DNA from: Candidatus Woesearchaeota archaeon CG10_big_fil_rev_8_21_14_0_10_32_9 | GTDB lineage: Archaea > Nanobdellota > Nanobdellia > Woesearchaeales > 21-14-0-10-32-9 | Assembly (NCBI GenBank): GCA_002762915.1 | Contig: PCYF01000032.1 | Location: forward strand, 1-11,983 | DNA: 11,983 nucleotides | Direction of reading: 5' to 3' | In this document: positions 6,682 to 11,983 of the stretch, piece by piece | Position numbering within the stretch: the first letter of the stretch is position 1 | Layout: every line of letters begins with the position of its first letter | Made by a program: the position numbers and the translations under genes | Notes under the pieces: generated by a model | Told to the model about the DNA's origin: nothing | Databases searched by the model: none | The model's input: only the letters and a program-made list of their open reading frames with translations

Positions 6682-7878
6682 ATGATAATAGGAGTTGTTG
6701 GAAAAGCAAACGTTGGTAAAAGTACATTCTTTAAAGCCAGCACTCTCGCAGATGTTGAAATAGCAAATTATCCCTTCGCAACAATCAAACCAAACACAGG
6801 AATAGGCTTCTTGAAAATAGCCTGTGCAGATAAATTCTTCGGAAGACAATGTAATCCGAGAACTGGATATTGCGTAGAACACAATAGATTTATTCCAATA
6901 AATATTATAGATGTAGCAGGATTAGTTCCTGGAGCTCATGAAGGTAAAGGTATGGGATTAGAATTTCTAAATGATCTTAATCAGGCAGATGCATTGATAC
7001 ACGTTATAGATGTGTCAGGTAGCACAAATGAAAAAGGAGAACCGGTTCTTCCTGGAACAAGAGATCCTGCAGAAGATATAAAATTTTTAGAAACAGAATT
7101 AGATTTCTGGTATCTTGGAATTCTAAAAAAAGTTTGGGAAAAATTCTCTAGAGCAGTAACACAAACACATGGAGATGCAGTTAAAGCATTACACAAACAA
7201 TTTTCTGGATTAGGCAGCACTGAAGACATGATTAAGGAAATACTAAAAGAAATAAACTTGGCAGAAAAAACTTTACTAACCTGGTCAGAGCAAGACTTGC
7301 TGATGTTTTCAAGAGAGCTAAGAAAAAAAACTAAACCAATGATAATTGCTGCAAATAAAATAGATGTCAAAGGTGCACAAGAAAATTATCTTAAATTAAA
7401 AGAACAATTTAAAGAACTAACAATAATCCCTTGTTCTTCAGAATCTGAACTTGCATTAAAAGAAGCAGCAAAACACAAAATGATCAAATATCTTCCTGGA
7501 GAAAAAGATTTTGAGATTCAAGGACAGTTAAATGAAAAACAAAAAAATGCCATAGACTTCATAAAAACAAACATATTGCAAAAACAGGAATTTGGAACAG
7601 GAGTGCAAGAAGTTTTAAACAAAGTTGTGCTAGACGTCATGAAATATATTTGCATATTTCCAGGAGGAGTAAATAAATTAGAAGATCAACACGGAAATGT
7701 TCTCCCTGATTGCTTCTTACTTAAAGATGGAAGCACCGCTTTGGATTTTGCATACAAAATTCACACGGATCTTGGAGATAAATTTATTAGAGCAATAGAT
7801 GTGAAAACAAAAAGAACTGTCGGAAAAGAACATTTACTAAAACAATGTGATGTTGTAGAAATTATTAATAATAAATAA
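6682..7878 (+). CDS. YchF/Ygr210-type Obg-related GTPase with TGS domain
   Basis: A 398-residue Obg-like P-loop NTPase of the kind found in archaea and fungi (Ygr210-like). Visible motifs: G1 GKANVGKST (7-15), G3 DVAGLVPGAHEGKG (77-90), G4 NKID (225-228) and a G5-like CSSE (251-254). The C-terminal TGS domain covers about 322-396 (ICIFPGG...DGSTALDFAYKIHTDLGDKF), a fold linked to ribosome or RNA binding. A family role in translation or ribosome-associated stress control is known for relatives; the exact function of the archaeal member is not settled. A helical insertion between G3 and G4 is normal for the family. Three Cys (48, 57, 64) flank a loop before G3, as in archaeal relatives. Length is usual for the family. 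It is divergent from the DoxX gene and converges with the next gene. Confidence 0.92.
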   Translation: MIIGVVGKANVGKSTFFKASTLADVEIANYPFATIKPNTGIGFLKIACADKFFGRQCNPRTGYCVEHNRFIPINIIDVAGLVPGAHEGKGMGLEFLNDLNQADALIHVIDVSGSTNEKGEPVLPGTRDPAEDIKFLETELDFWYLGILKKVWEKFSRAVTQTHGDAVKALHKQFSGLGSTEDMIKEILKEINLAEKTLLTWSEQDLLMFSRELRKKTKPMIIAANKIDVKGAQENYLKLKEQFKELTIIPCSSESELALKEAAKHKMIKYLPGEKDFEIQGQLNEKQKNAIDFIKTNILQKQEFGTGVQEVLNKVVLDVMKYICIFPGGVNKLEDQHGNVLPDCFLLKDGSTALDFAYKIHTDLGDKFIRAIDVKTKRTVGKEHLLKQCDVVEIINNK

Positions 7879-7879
7879 A

Positions 7880-8341
7880 TCAAATTTTAGTGTTCTCATT
7901 ATATTCTCTCAATTCCTCTCCTTCTAAAAGAGTTGTATCAATTTGTTCAAGCAATGGCTTAAGTAACTCTCGATCAAATTTCTTTACAGAACTAAATGCA
8001 CTTAAAGAATTTCTAAAGAATTTTGTAGCTTGCGCATTAGAAAAAATAGCTTTAGTAACTTCAGGATGTTTTAATTTTTCCAAAAGACCGACAAAACTAC
8101 CAAGCGCTAAACCAAATCCTGTCGGATTTTTCACAGGATCTGTCGAATGACTTATTGTTATAAATAAAGAATCTAACAAAAAAGATACATTTCTTCTCAC
8201 ATAACTTGGTAAAAGTTCAGAATAATGTTCGTATGCGGAGTTAAAAAATATTCCAAAATCTTCTTGATTACGAGGACTTAACAGCCCTAACTCTGCCTTT
8301 AACTTCACTGCCAACTCTTTGACGTTAAATTGTTCAGCCAT
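7880..8341 (-). CDS. Helical soluble protein of unknown function
   Basis: I do not recognise this 153-residue protein. It has no signal peptide, membrane segment or Cys, and reads as a mostly alpha-helical globular protein: amphipathic stretches FNVKELAVKLKAELGLL near the N-terminus, FLLDSLFITISHS and LALGSFVGLLEKLKHPEV in the middle, and a charged end (LEGEELREYNENTKI). Its codon and base use match its neighbours. The ATG at 8341 is chosen over 8359 because the box A at 8371-8378 places transcription start around 8346, downstream of 8359; the leader would be only about 5 nt. It converges with the YchF-type gene with a 1-nt gap and is divergent from tRNA-Trp. Confidence 0.65.
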   Translation of the reverse strand: MAEQFNVKELAVKLKAELGLLSPRNQEDFGIFFNSAYEHYSELLPSYVRRNVSFLLDSLFITISHSTDPVKNPTGFGLALGSFVGLLEKLKHPEVTKAIFSNAQATKFFRNSLSAFSSVKKFDRELLKPLLEQIDTTLLEGEELREYNENTKI

Positions 8342-8370
8342 CCCCCTATTAGAAGTCATGTCAGAGTAAG

Positions 8371-8378
8371 TATAAATA
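8371..8378 (-). promoter_or_regulatory. Box A promoter of the helical unknown gene
   Basis: TTTATTTATA-like sequence on the minus strand (core TTTATA 8371-8376). Its centre is 14-15 nt from the ATG at 8359 but about 32 nt from the ATG at 8341; only the second is compatible with archaeal promoter spacing. Confidence 0.5.
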
Positions 8379-8400
8379 ATTTTAGGTATATGACCAAAGC

Positions 8401-8410
8401 TTTTTAAATT
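8401..8410 (+). promoter_or_regulatory. Probable box A of tRNA-Trp
   Basis: TTTTTAAATT, centred about 26 nt before position 8431, which would start transcription a few nt before the mature tRNA 5' end at 8434. A second AT-rich box (AAATATAA, 8411-8418) is too close to the tRNA to be used. Confidence 0.4.
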
Positions 8411-8433
8411 AAATATAAGTTCTTATTAAAAAC

Positions 8434-8507
8434 GGGGACATAGTACAACCTGGCTAGTATTTCCGCCTCCAGAGCGGACGATTGGGGTCCAAATCCCCAT
8501 GTCCCCA
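8434..8507 (+). tRNA. tRNA-Trp (anticodon CCA)
   Basis: A full cloverleaf can be drawn. The acceptor stem is GGGGACA (8434-8440) with TGTCCCC (8500-8506), with discriminator A at 8507. The D stem is GTAC/GTAT with a loop holding GG. The anticodon stem is TCCGC/GCGGA (8462-8466, 8474-8478) with loop CTCCAGA and anticodon CCA at 8469-8471, reading UGG. The T stem is TGGGG/CCCCA (8483-8487, 8495-8499) with loop TCCAAAT. CCA is not encoded and there is no intron, although archaeal tRNA-Trp often has one. The variable loop is 4 nt (CGAT). Position 55, normally U, is C. Confidence 0.93.
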
Positions 8508-8607
8508 TATATCTTCTTTAAGCATCTACAAACAGAACATGTCGAATAGAAAGAACATATTTACAATATGGAAGATAAATAACTCAAAAATCTATGTTAA
8601 AAGAAAC

Positions 8608-8617
8608 TTTTATATAT
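8608..8617 (+). promoter_or_regulatory. Box A promoter of the gene at 8652
   Basis: TTTTATATAT, the strongest box A in the window. Its core predicts transcription start near 8638, which gives a leader of about 13 nt to GTG 8652 or about 22 nt to codon 8661. It lies in the 144-nt gap after tRNA-Trp, which shows nothing else I can name. Confidence 0.6.
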
Positions 8618-8647
8618 TACAGACCGAATTACAAAATTATAACGTTA

Positions 8648-8656
8648 GAGGGTGAT
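8648..8656 (+). promoter_or_regulatory. Strong Shine-Dalgarno-like sequence overlapping the nominal GTG start
   Basis: GAGGGTGAT is nearly identical to the archaeal consensus GGAGGTGAT, with GGTGAT (8651-8656) a perfect 6-nt match. It contains the nominal GTG start codon (8652). Spaced normally, it would serve a start at 8661 (ATC), 4 nt after its end. See the finding on a possible AUC start. Confidence 0.45.
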
Positions 8657-9191
8657 TAACATCAGTAAACTTGATTTCAATGATGATTTAGACAAATATA
8701 TAGAAAAAAGAAGATTTGCAAAACCAATCTATAAAGATATAATCAAAAACATAAAAAAACCAAATTATACCTCATCAGATAAGGAAGAAGGTAAAAAGAT
8801 GATATTTGACTTCCTTAGAAGAAGAATTCCTTCTGACGAGGAAATACAACAAAAGATCAACAAAGAACAAAAAATGAGGCAAGAAGTACAAATGAAAGAA
8901 ACTGAGATGCAAGAACCGCAGGAAGAAGACTTCTATGAAGATGAACAACAACCAAGAAAAGAAGGCTCTGTGAAGAAGTTCGTCAGAAAATTGTTTTTCA
9001 CAAAGGTTGAAGATGAATATCAAGAAATGCAAGAAGAAGAACCTGATCAAACTGAAGAAATAAAAGAAACAATAAAAATTCTACACAGATGGTTAGAGAA
9101 ATTACCACCTGAACAAATAACTGCTTTCAAAAACAGCGAAGACTTCAAGAAATATAAAGATTCTTTAAACAAACTTGGATTAACAAAATAA
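8652..9191 (+). CDS. Charged, acidic protein of unknown function
   Basis: I do not recognise this 179-residue protein. The N-terminal part (1-60) is mixed-charge and helical (YIEKRRFAKPIYKDIIKNIKK, then KKMIFDFLRRRIPSDEEI). The middle (about 63-140) is very rich in Glu, Gln and Lys and looks disordered or coiled-coil, interrupted by a basic amphipathic KKFVRKLFFTKVE (about 108-120). The last 45 residues (IKILHRWLEKLPPEQITAFKNSEDFKKYKDSLNKLG) look like a small helical domain. No signal peptide or membrane helix is seen. The frame is clear, but the start is not: GTG 8652 lies inside a Shine-Dalgarno-like sequence, and ATT 8655 or ATC 8661 are alternatives; the first in-frame ATG is about 50 codons downstream. 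Own promoter; follows tRNA-Trp; converges with the large surface-protein gene. Confidence 0.7.
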   Translation: MINISKLDFNDDLDKYIEKRRFAKPIYKDIIKNIKKPNYTSSDKEEGKKMIFDFLRRRIPSDEEIQQKINKEQKMRQEVQMKETEMQEPQEEDFYEDEQQPRKEGSVKKFVRKLFFTKVEDEYQEMQEEEPDQTEEIKETIKILHRWLEKLPPEQITAFKNSEDFKKYKDSLNKLGLTK

Positions 9192-9205
9192 ATCTTTATT
9201 AAAAA

Positions 9206-11617
9206 TTATTTTTTATTTTTCTTAACTTTTGTTCTAGAAATATCTCCTTCTTTATCTACAAAATAAAGATAGCCTTTTTCTCTTTTCACTTTAGTTAATG
9301 AAACTTTTCCAGGTTTCTTTCTAACGACTTTTTTCTCTTTTTTGTTTTTTCCTGGAAGAAAAATAAGTAAAAGTAATAGTATTATTAACAAAACTGCATT
9401 AATATAAGGACAATATTTAAAATAAATCTCTTCTAAAGATAACTTATCGTATGCTACTACCTCTATATCAAAACTAGGAGAAATAACTTCGTCTCCACCT
9501 TCATCAACTGCAGAGAATTTAGCTCTGGCCGTTCCATTCCATCCAGCATCTGGTTCAAAACTAACAATAACTCCTTTAACTGACACAGTCATATTATTAG
9601 GCATTTCTTGAACTGAAAAATTCAAAACATCCCCGTCTGGATCTGCGAAATATTTAGAAAGATCTAGTGAAAATGAATGATCTTGATACCAAATTAAATA
9701 CAAAGGATTGTCAACTTTATCATTATCTAAAGCCGGATAAATAGACTTAGGAACACCGAAAACAAACAAGGTTACCAACACAACTAATAAAATTAATACT
9801 CCCAAAACTATTCTAAATTGTCCTGATACTCCCAACTTTACAGTTCTTGCAACACACAAAAAGATAATTGCTAAAATTAACAGAATTATCAATACTGCTG
9901 AAACAAATGTGCAAGTTGTACTTATCAAATATGCAAATAATTTCTCAGTAAAAGGAACATTAGTCATTATTAACTCATATGATTTAGTGTAAGAAACATT
10001 ATTTGTTTTTGAAGTTAAATTAATATCAAAATAATATGTCTTTTGAACTTCTGAAGAATCTGCATAAAGATTAAGTGTTACATCTCCTGTTTCTCCAGGC
10101 AACAACGTAAGCTCTTTATCTGAAATATTTATCCAAGAAGAACCAGCATAATTTATCAAGTAAGTTGTTGATTCTAAACCTTCATTTGTGAAACTTATAT
10201 TTTTGCTTGTTGAGTTATATCTTGCATAAACTTTATTTTCGTGAGCTGAAGGATAAGTGCATGTGTGTTGTTCATAAACCTCAAGTTGTGCATTGTCCTG
10301 CCAAGAAAGCCACGTTGACCTATCTTTTAATGTTGCGCTAATCGTAAATGGAATTAGAACTTTTGATTCATTTTCAATAACTGATGAAGTTAAACTAATT
10401 GTTTTTGTTTCTCCAGAGGCTACGGACACTTCTTTTTGAGATACAACAATTCTTTCTTCATTAGAAGCTAATAAAACTGTTTCATCATATTTTCCATTAT
10501 TTATAATTTCCATATCAAAACTGCTATCTCCAGCACATGTTTTGAATGGATTAATTATTTTTAATGAAACATCATAACACTCAGATACAGACATATTGAT
10601 AGGTACAATTAAACTTGTATCTCCAACAGTTGTTTTTATTTCTAGTTCGAAAGAATGTAGTCCTTTGCTCCCATCACCAGGTTCCAGATTAAGATACACT
10701 GATTTATTTTGGCCAGGTAATACTTCTAAATATGATTGATTTAATGATGCAAAAATAGGTGCATTAATCAAAGTTAACGAGTAATTCATAGGAATTCCTG
10801 CGGTGTTCTTAACAACAACAGTTTTACCTGAGTAAGTATACTGACAAAGATCTGCACTTTCTCCACCATAAATGTCAAATGAATAATTTTGTTTAATATT
10901 TAAATTGTGAGTTAATTCTGCTTTTAATCCAGACTTTTCAGCATAAATTTCAAAAGACAGAGATTTATTACCATAAATATCGCAAGACGGGTTGAAAGTT
11001 GTCTGAACAAATCCTGATTGTCCTGGTTGCAAACTCAAAACGTATTCAGGATAGGAAAAAAACTCTGAAAAGATTAAAGGACTAATAACATAATTCTCTG
11101 TAAAAGGAGCAGGATTTGTAATATTTAAAGTATAATTAACTGATCCGCATGGATTGATTTCATTTTTATTTGCAAATAATTCTGCAGAAATAGTTTGACA
11201 CTCATTAACTTCTAAACTTCTTGAAATCTCTTGAGTTTTACCATAATTATTAGAAATTGTAATAATATAATCACTTAATCCTTGACTCGCATCACAAGAA
11301 GCCGCAAGCAATAAATCCGCAGTTATCTCTTGATTTGGAGCTAGCTCAACTGAACTAAAGGGCAAGGTAACATATTTATTATTTGAAGTTAAATTAAAAA
11401 TTGAATGAAATGATCCAGTATTTTTAATAAAAATTGTATCAATTTTACTTCCACAAACACAAACATCTGGTTGAGCAACATATGCGCCAGTATAAAAATC
11501 AGAATAAGTCGCATATTGATTTATTGTAATTGTATCTTCTGCAGAAACAAATGATCCTATAACAATTAAAAATAGCAATAGAAAAATGCTAATTCCTGTT
11601 TTTCTTGTAAATCTCAT
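9206..11617 (-). CDS. Large surface protein with Ig-like repeats and three membrane helices
   Basis: An 803-residue envelope protein. A signal peptide (1-26, ending FVSA) leads into about five Ig-like/NEW3-like repeats of roughly 100 residues (about 50-555). Each opens with a Cys-containing strand and has a late L-x-PGQ/PGE turn (for example LLPGETGDVTLNLYA), a pattern seen in COG1470-type archaeal surface proteins. Two membrane helices follow (about 567-590 and 602-622), then an outside cadherin/Ig-like domain with FADPDGD (about 640-722), a third helix (738-755) and a basic cytosolic tail of about 45 residues. About 18 N-x-S/T sequons occur, so N-glycosylation is plausible. Function is likely structural or adhesive, by inference. 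The ATG at 11617 is preferred to the TTG at 11626 because of a box A about 26.5 nt upstream of it. The related neighbour lies upstream on the same strand. Confidence 0.82.
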   Translation of the reverse strand: MRFTRKTGISIFLLLFLIVIGSFVSAEDTITINQYATYSDFYTGAYVAQPDVCVCGSKIDTIFIKNTGSFHSIFNLTSNNKYVTLPFSSVELAPNQEITADLLLAASCDASQGLSDYIITISNNYGKTQEISRSLEVNECQTISAELFANKNEINPCGSVNYTLNITNPAPFTENYVISPLIFSEFFSYPEYVLSLQPGQSGFVQTTFNPSCDIYGNKSLSFEIYAEKSGLKAELTHNLNIKQNYSFDIYGGESADLCQYTYSGKTVVVKNTAGIPMNYSLTLINAPIFASLNQSYLEVLPGQNKSVYLNLEPGDGSKGLHSFELEIKTTVGDTSLIVPINMSVSECYDVSLKIINPFKTCAGDSSFDMEIINNGKYDETVLLASNEERIVVSQKEVSVASGETKTISLTSSVIENESKVLIPFTISATLKDRSTWLSWQDNAQLEVYEQHTCTYPSAHENKVYARYNSTSKNISFTNEGLESTTYLINYAGSSWINISDKELTLLPGETGDVTLNLYADSSEVQKTYYFDINLTSKTNNVSYTKSYELIMTNVPFTEKLFAYLISTTCTFVSAVLIILLILAIIFLCVARTVKLGVSGQFRIVLGVLILLVVLVTLFVFGVPKSIYPALDNDKVDNPLYLIWYQDHSFSLDLSKYFADPDGDVLNFSVQEMPNNMTVSVKGVIVSFEPDAGWNGTARAKFSAVDEGGDEVISPSFDIEVVAYDKLSLEEIYFKYCPYINAVLLIILLLLLIFLPGKNKKEKKVVRKKPGKVSLTKVKREKGYLYFVDKEGDISRTKVKKNKK
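9209..9220 (+). terminator. Possible oligo-T terminator of the gene at 8652
   Basis: TTTTTTATTTTT lies 17 nt after the stop of the plus-strand gene and overlaps the last codons of the convergent surface-protein gene. No hairpin is evident. Weak, because the region is generally T-rich. Confidence 0.3.
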
Positions 11618-11639
11618 GTTTCTCAACTTCTTTAAATAT

Positions 11640-11647
11640 AATTAAAA
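11640..11647 (-). promoter_or_regulatory. Possible box A of the large surface-protein gene
   Basis: TTTTAATT on the minus strand, with the TTTAAT core centred about 26.5 nt from the ATG at 11617. The whole stretch 11631-11665 is AT-only or nearly so, which makes the exact box uncertain. Confidence 0.35.
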
Positions 11648-11665
11648 AAAATAAAAGAAAAAAAA
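11644..11665 (-). terminator. Oligo-T terminator of the cut surface-protein gene
   Basis: Directly after the stop codon the minus strand reads eight T, one C, four T, one A and eight T. Oligo-T runs terminate archaeal RNA polymerase without a hairpin. It overlaps the promoter of the next surface-protein gene. Confidence 0.5.
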
Positions 11666-11666
11666 T

Positions 11667-11983
11667 TTAGTAATAGGTTTGTTCGTCATCCTCTTCGTCC
11701 TTATTGTTTCTCATTTTGTTAACCAAAAGAACTATTCCCAGGATGATTAATACTACAATAAGTATTATTAATGCCCATTCTAAAACTGCTTTCAAAGGAG
11801 TACCTTGAGCAGAATCGTCTTTCACCTTTGCAACAACTGTTGTTTCTTTTGAAACTTCATCTGCTTTAACAACAACTTTGAAAACTTTGTCTCCTGCTAC
11901 AGCGTTGTCATTTGCGCTCACCCTCAAATAAACTGTTTGAGATTGTCCAGCACTAATAACTACTACTGAAGATGGTTCAAATG
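11667..11983 (-). CDS. Membrane-anchored surface protein, C-terminal end (cut by window edge)
   Basis: Only the last 104 residues are visible; the frame is open to position 11983. The codon at 11925-11927 is TTG (Leu) inside the domain and is not a start. The visible part begins with the end of an Ig/NEW3-like repeat (ISAGQSQTVYLRVSANDNAVAGDKVFKVVVKA), similar in pattern to the repeats of the downstream neighbour. A linker (VAKVKDDSAQGTPLKAVLEW) leads to one membrane helix (ALIILIVVLIILGIVLLV) and a short, very acidic cytosolic tail (NKDEEDDEQTYY). It is probably a type I membrane protein facing outward. It is followed by an oligo-T run and then by the large surface-protein gene, which fits a small envelope-gene cluster. 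Confidence 0.7.
   Translation of the reverse strand, partial: FEPSSVVVISAGQSQTVYLRVSANDNAVAGDKVFKVVVKADEVSKETTVVAKVKDDSAQGTPLKAVLEWALIILIVVLIILGIVLLVNKMRNNKDEEDDEQTYY

Noticed and set aside
6981..7370. 129-codon minus-strand open frame inside the YchF-type gene
   Set aside because: It runs antisense to conserved GTPase sequence including the NKID region, has no promoter, and its translation resembles nothing known.
8508..8651. Small non-coding RNA or short peptide gene between tRNA-Trp and the gene at 8652
   Set aside because: No stable hairpin, SD-preceded reading frame or second promoter was found; the only clear signal is the box A of the next gene.
8775..9050. 91-codon minus-strand frame with many Phe/Leu, looking like a membrane protein
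   Set aside because: It is the complement of the Glu/Lys/Gln-rich middle of the plus-strand gene; GAA/AAG codons read antisense as TTC/CTT, which produces false hydrophobic proteins.
11667..11927. A complete 86-residue protein starting at 11927
   Set aside because: The codon there is TTG inside an Ig-like domain, and the frame stays open with domain-like sequence to the window edge, so the gene is cut rather than short.
1..11983. CRISPR array, insertion sequence, defence island or toxin-antitoxin pair
   Set aside because: No regularly spaced repeats, transposase, terminal inverted repeats, nuclease or toxin-like motifs were found on either strand.

Overview
The window looks like a piece of a small, AT-rich archaeal genome. 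The archaeal evidence is an archaeal-type DnaG primase with a TOPRIM core, the large subunit of replication factor C, an archaeal/fungal (Ygr210-like) YchF-type GTPase, TATA (box A) promoters at a constant distance from start codons, and a tRNA-Trp without an encoded CCA. Compact gene packing, small surface-protein genes and mostly leaderless promoters suggest a DPANN lineage (Pacearchaeota/Woesearchaeota-like). That lineage call is an inference from style, not from a phylogeny.

Layout. Positions 2-1410 (+): the 3' part of dnaG, then after 2 nt a cyclophilin-type prolyl isomerase with a lipoprotein-like N-terminus. Positions 1411-6573 (-): a lipoprotein zinc metalloprotease, rfcL, two overlapping GT-B glycosyltransferase genes and a DoxX-family membrane protein with a Cys/His-rich N-terminus. 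Positions 6682-7878 (+): the YchF-type GTPase, divergent from the DoxX gene. Positions 7880-8341 (-): a helical protein of unknown function. Positions 8434-8507 (+): tRNA-Trp(CCA). Positions 8652-9191 (+): an acidic, charged protein of unknown function. Positions 9206-11983 (-): two surface proteins with Ig-like/NEW3-like repeats and membrane anchors, the second cut by the window edge. No gap exceeds 300 bases; the longest, 8508-8651, holds only the promoter of the next gene.

Transcription signals are unusually readable. In five protein genes the centre of a TTTAWA-like box A lies about 24-28 nt from the A of an ATG, so those mRNAs should be leaderless. The DoxX gene and the gene at 8652 instead have box A further upstream and a Shine-Dalgarno sequence. 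This pattern moves several starts: 2292 rather than TTG 2307, 6573 rather than 6612, 8341 rather than 8359, and 11617 rather than TTG 11626.

Functionally the window mixes replication and translation genes (dnaG, rfcL, ychF-like, tRNA) with cell-envelope genes (two lipoproteins, glycosyltransferases, DoxX, Ig-repeat surface proteins). I do not see a clear defence system, mobile element, CRISPR array or other self-contained novel system. The points most worth checking are the possible AUC start at 8661, the dual start of the cyclophilin, the Cys/His-rich DoxX tail, C55 in the tRNA and the non-canonical RfcL motifs.
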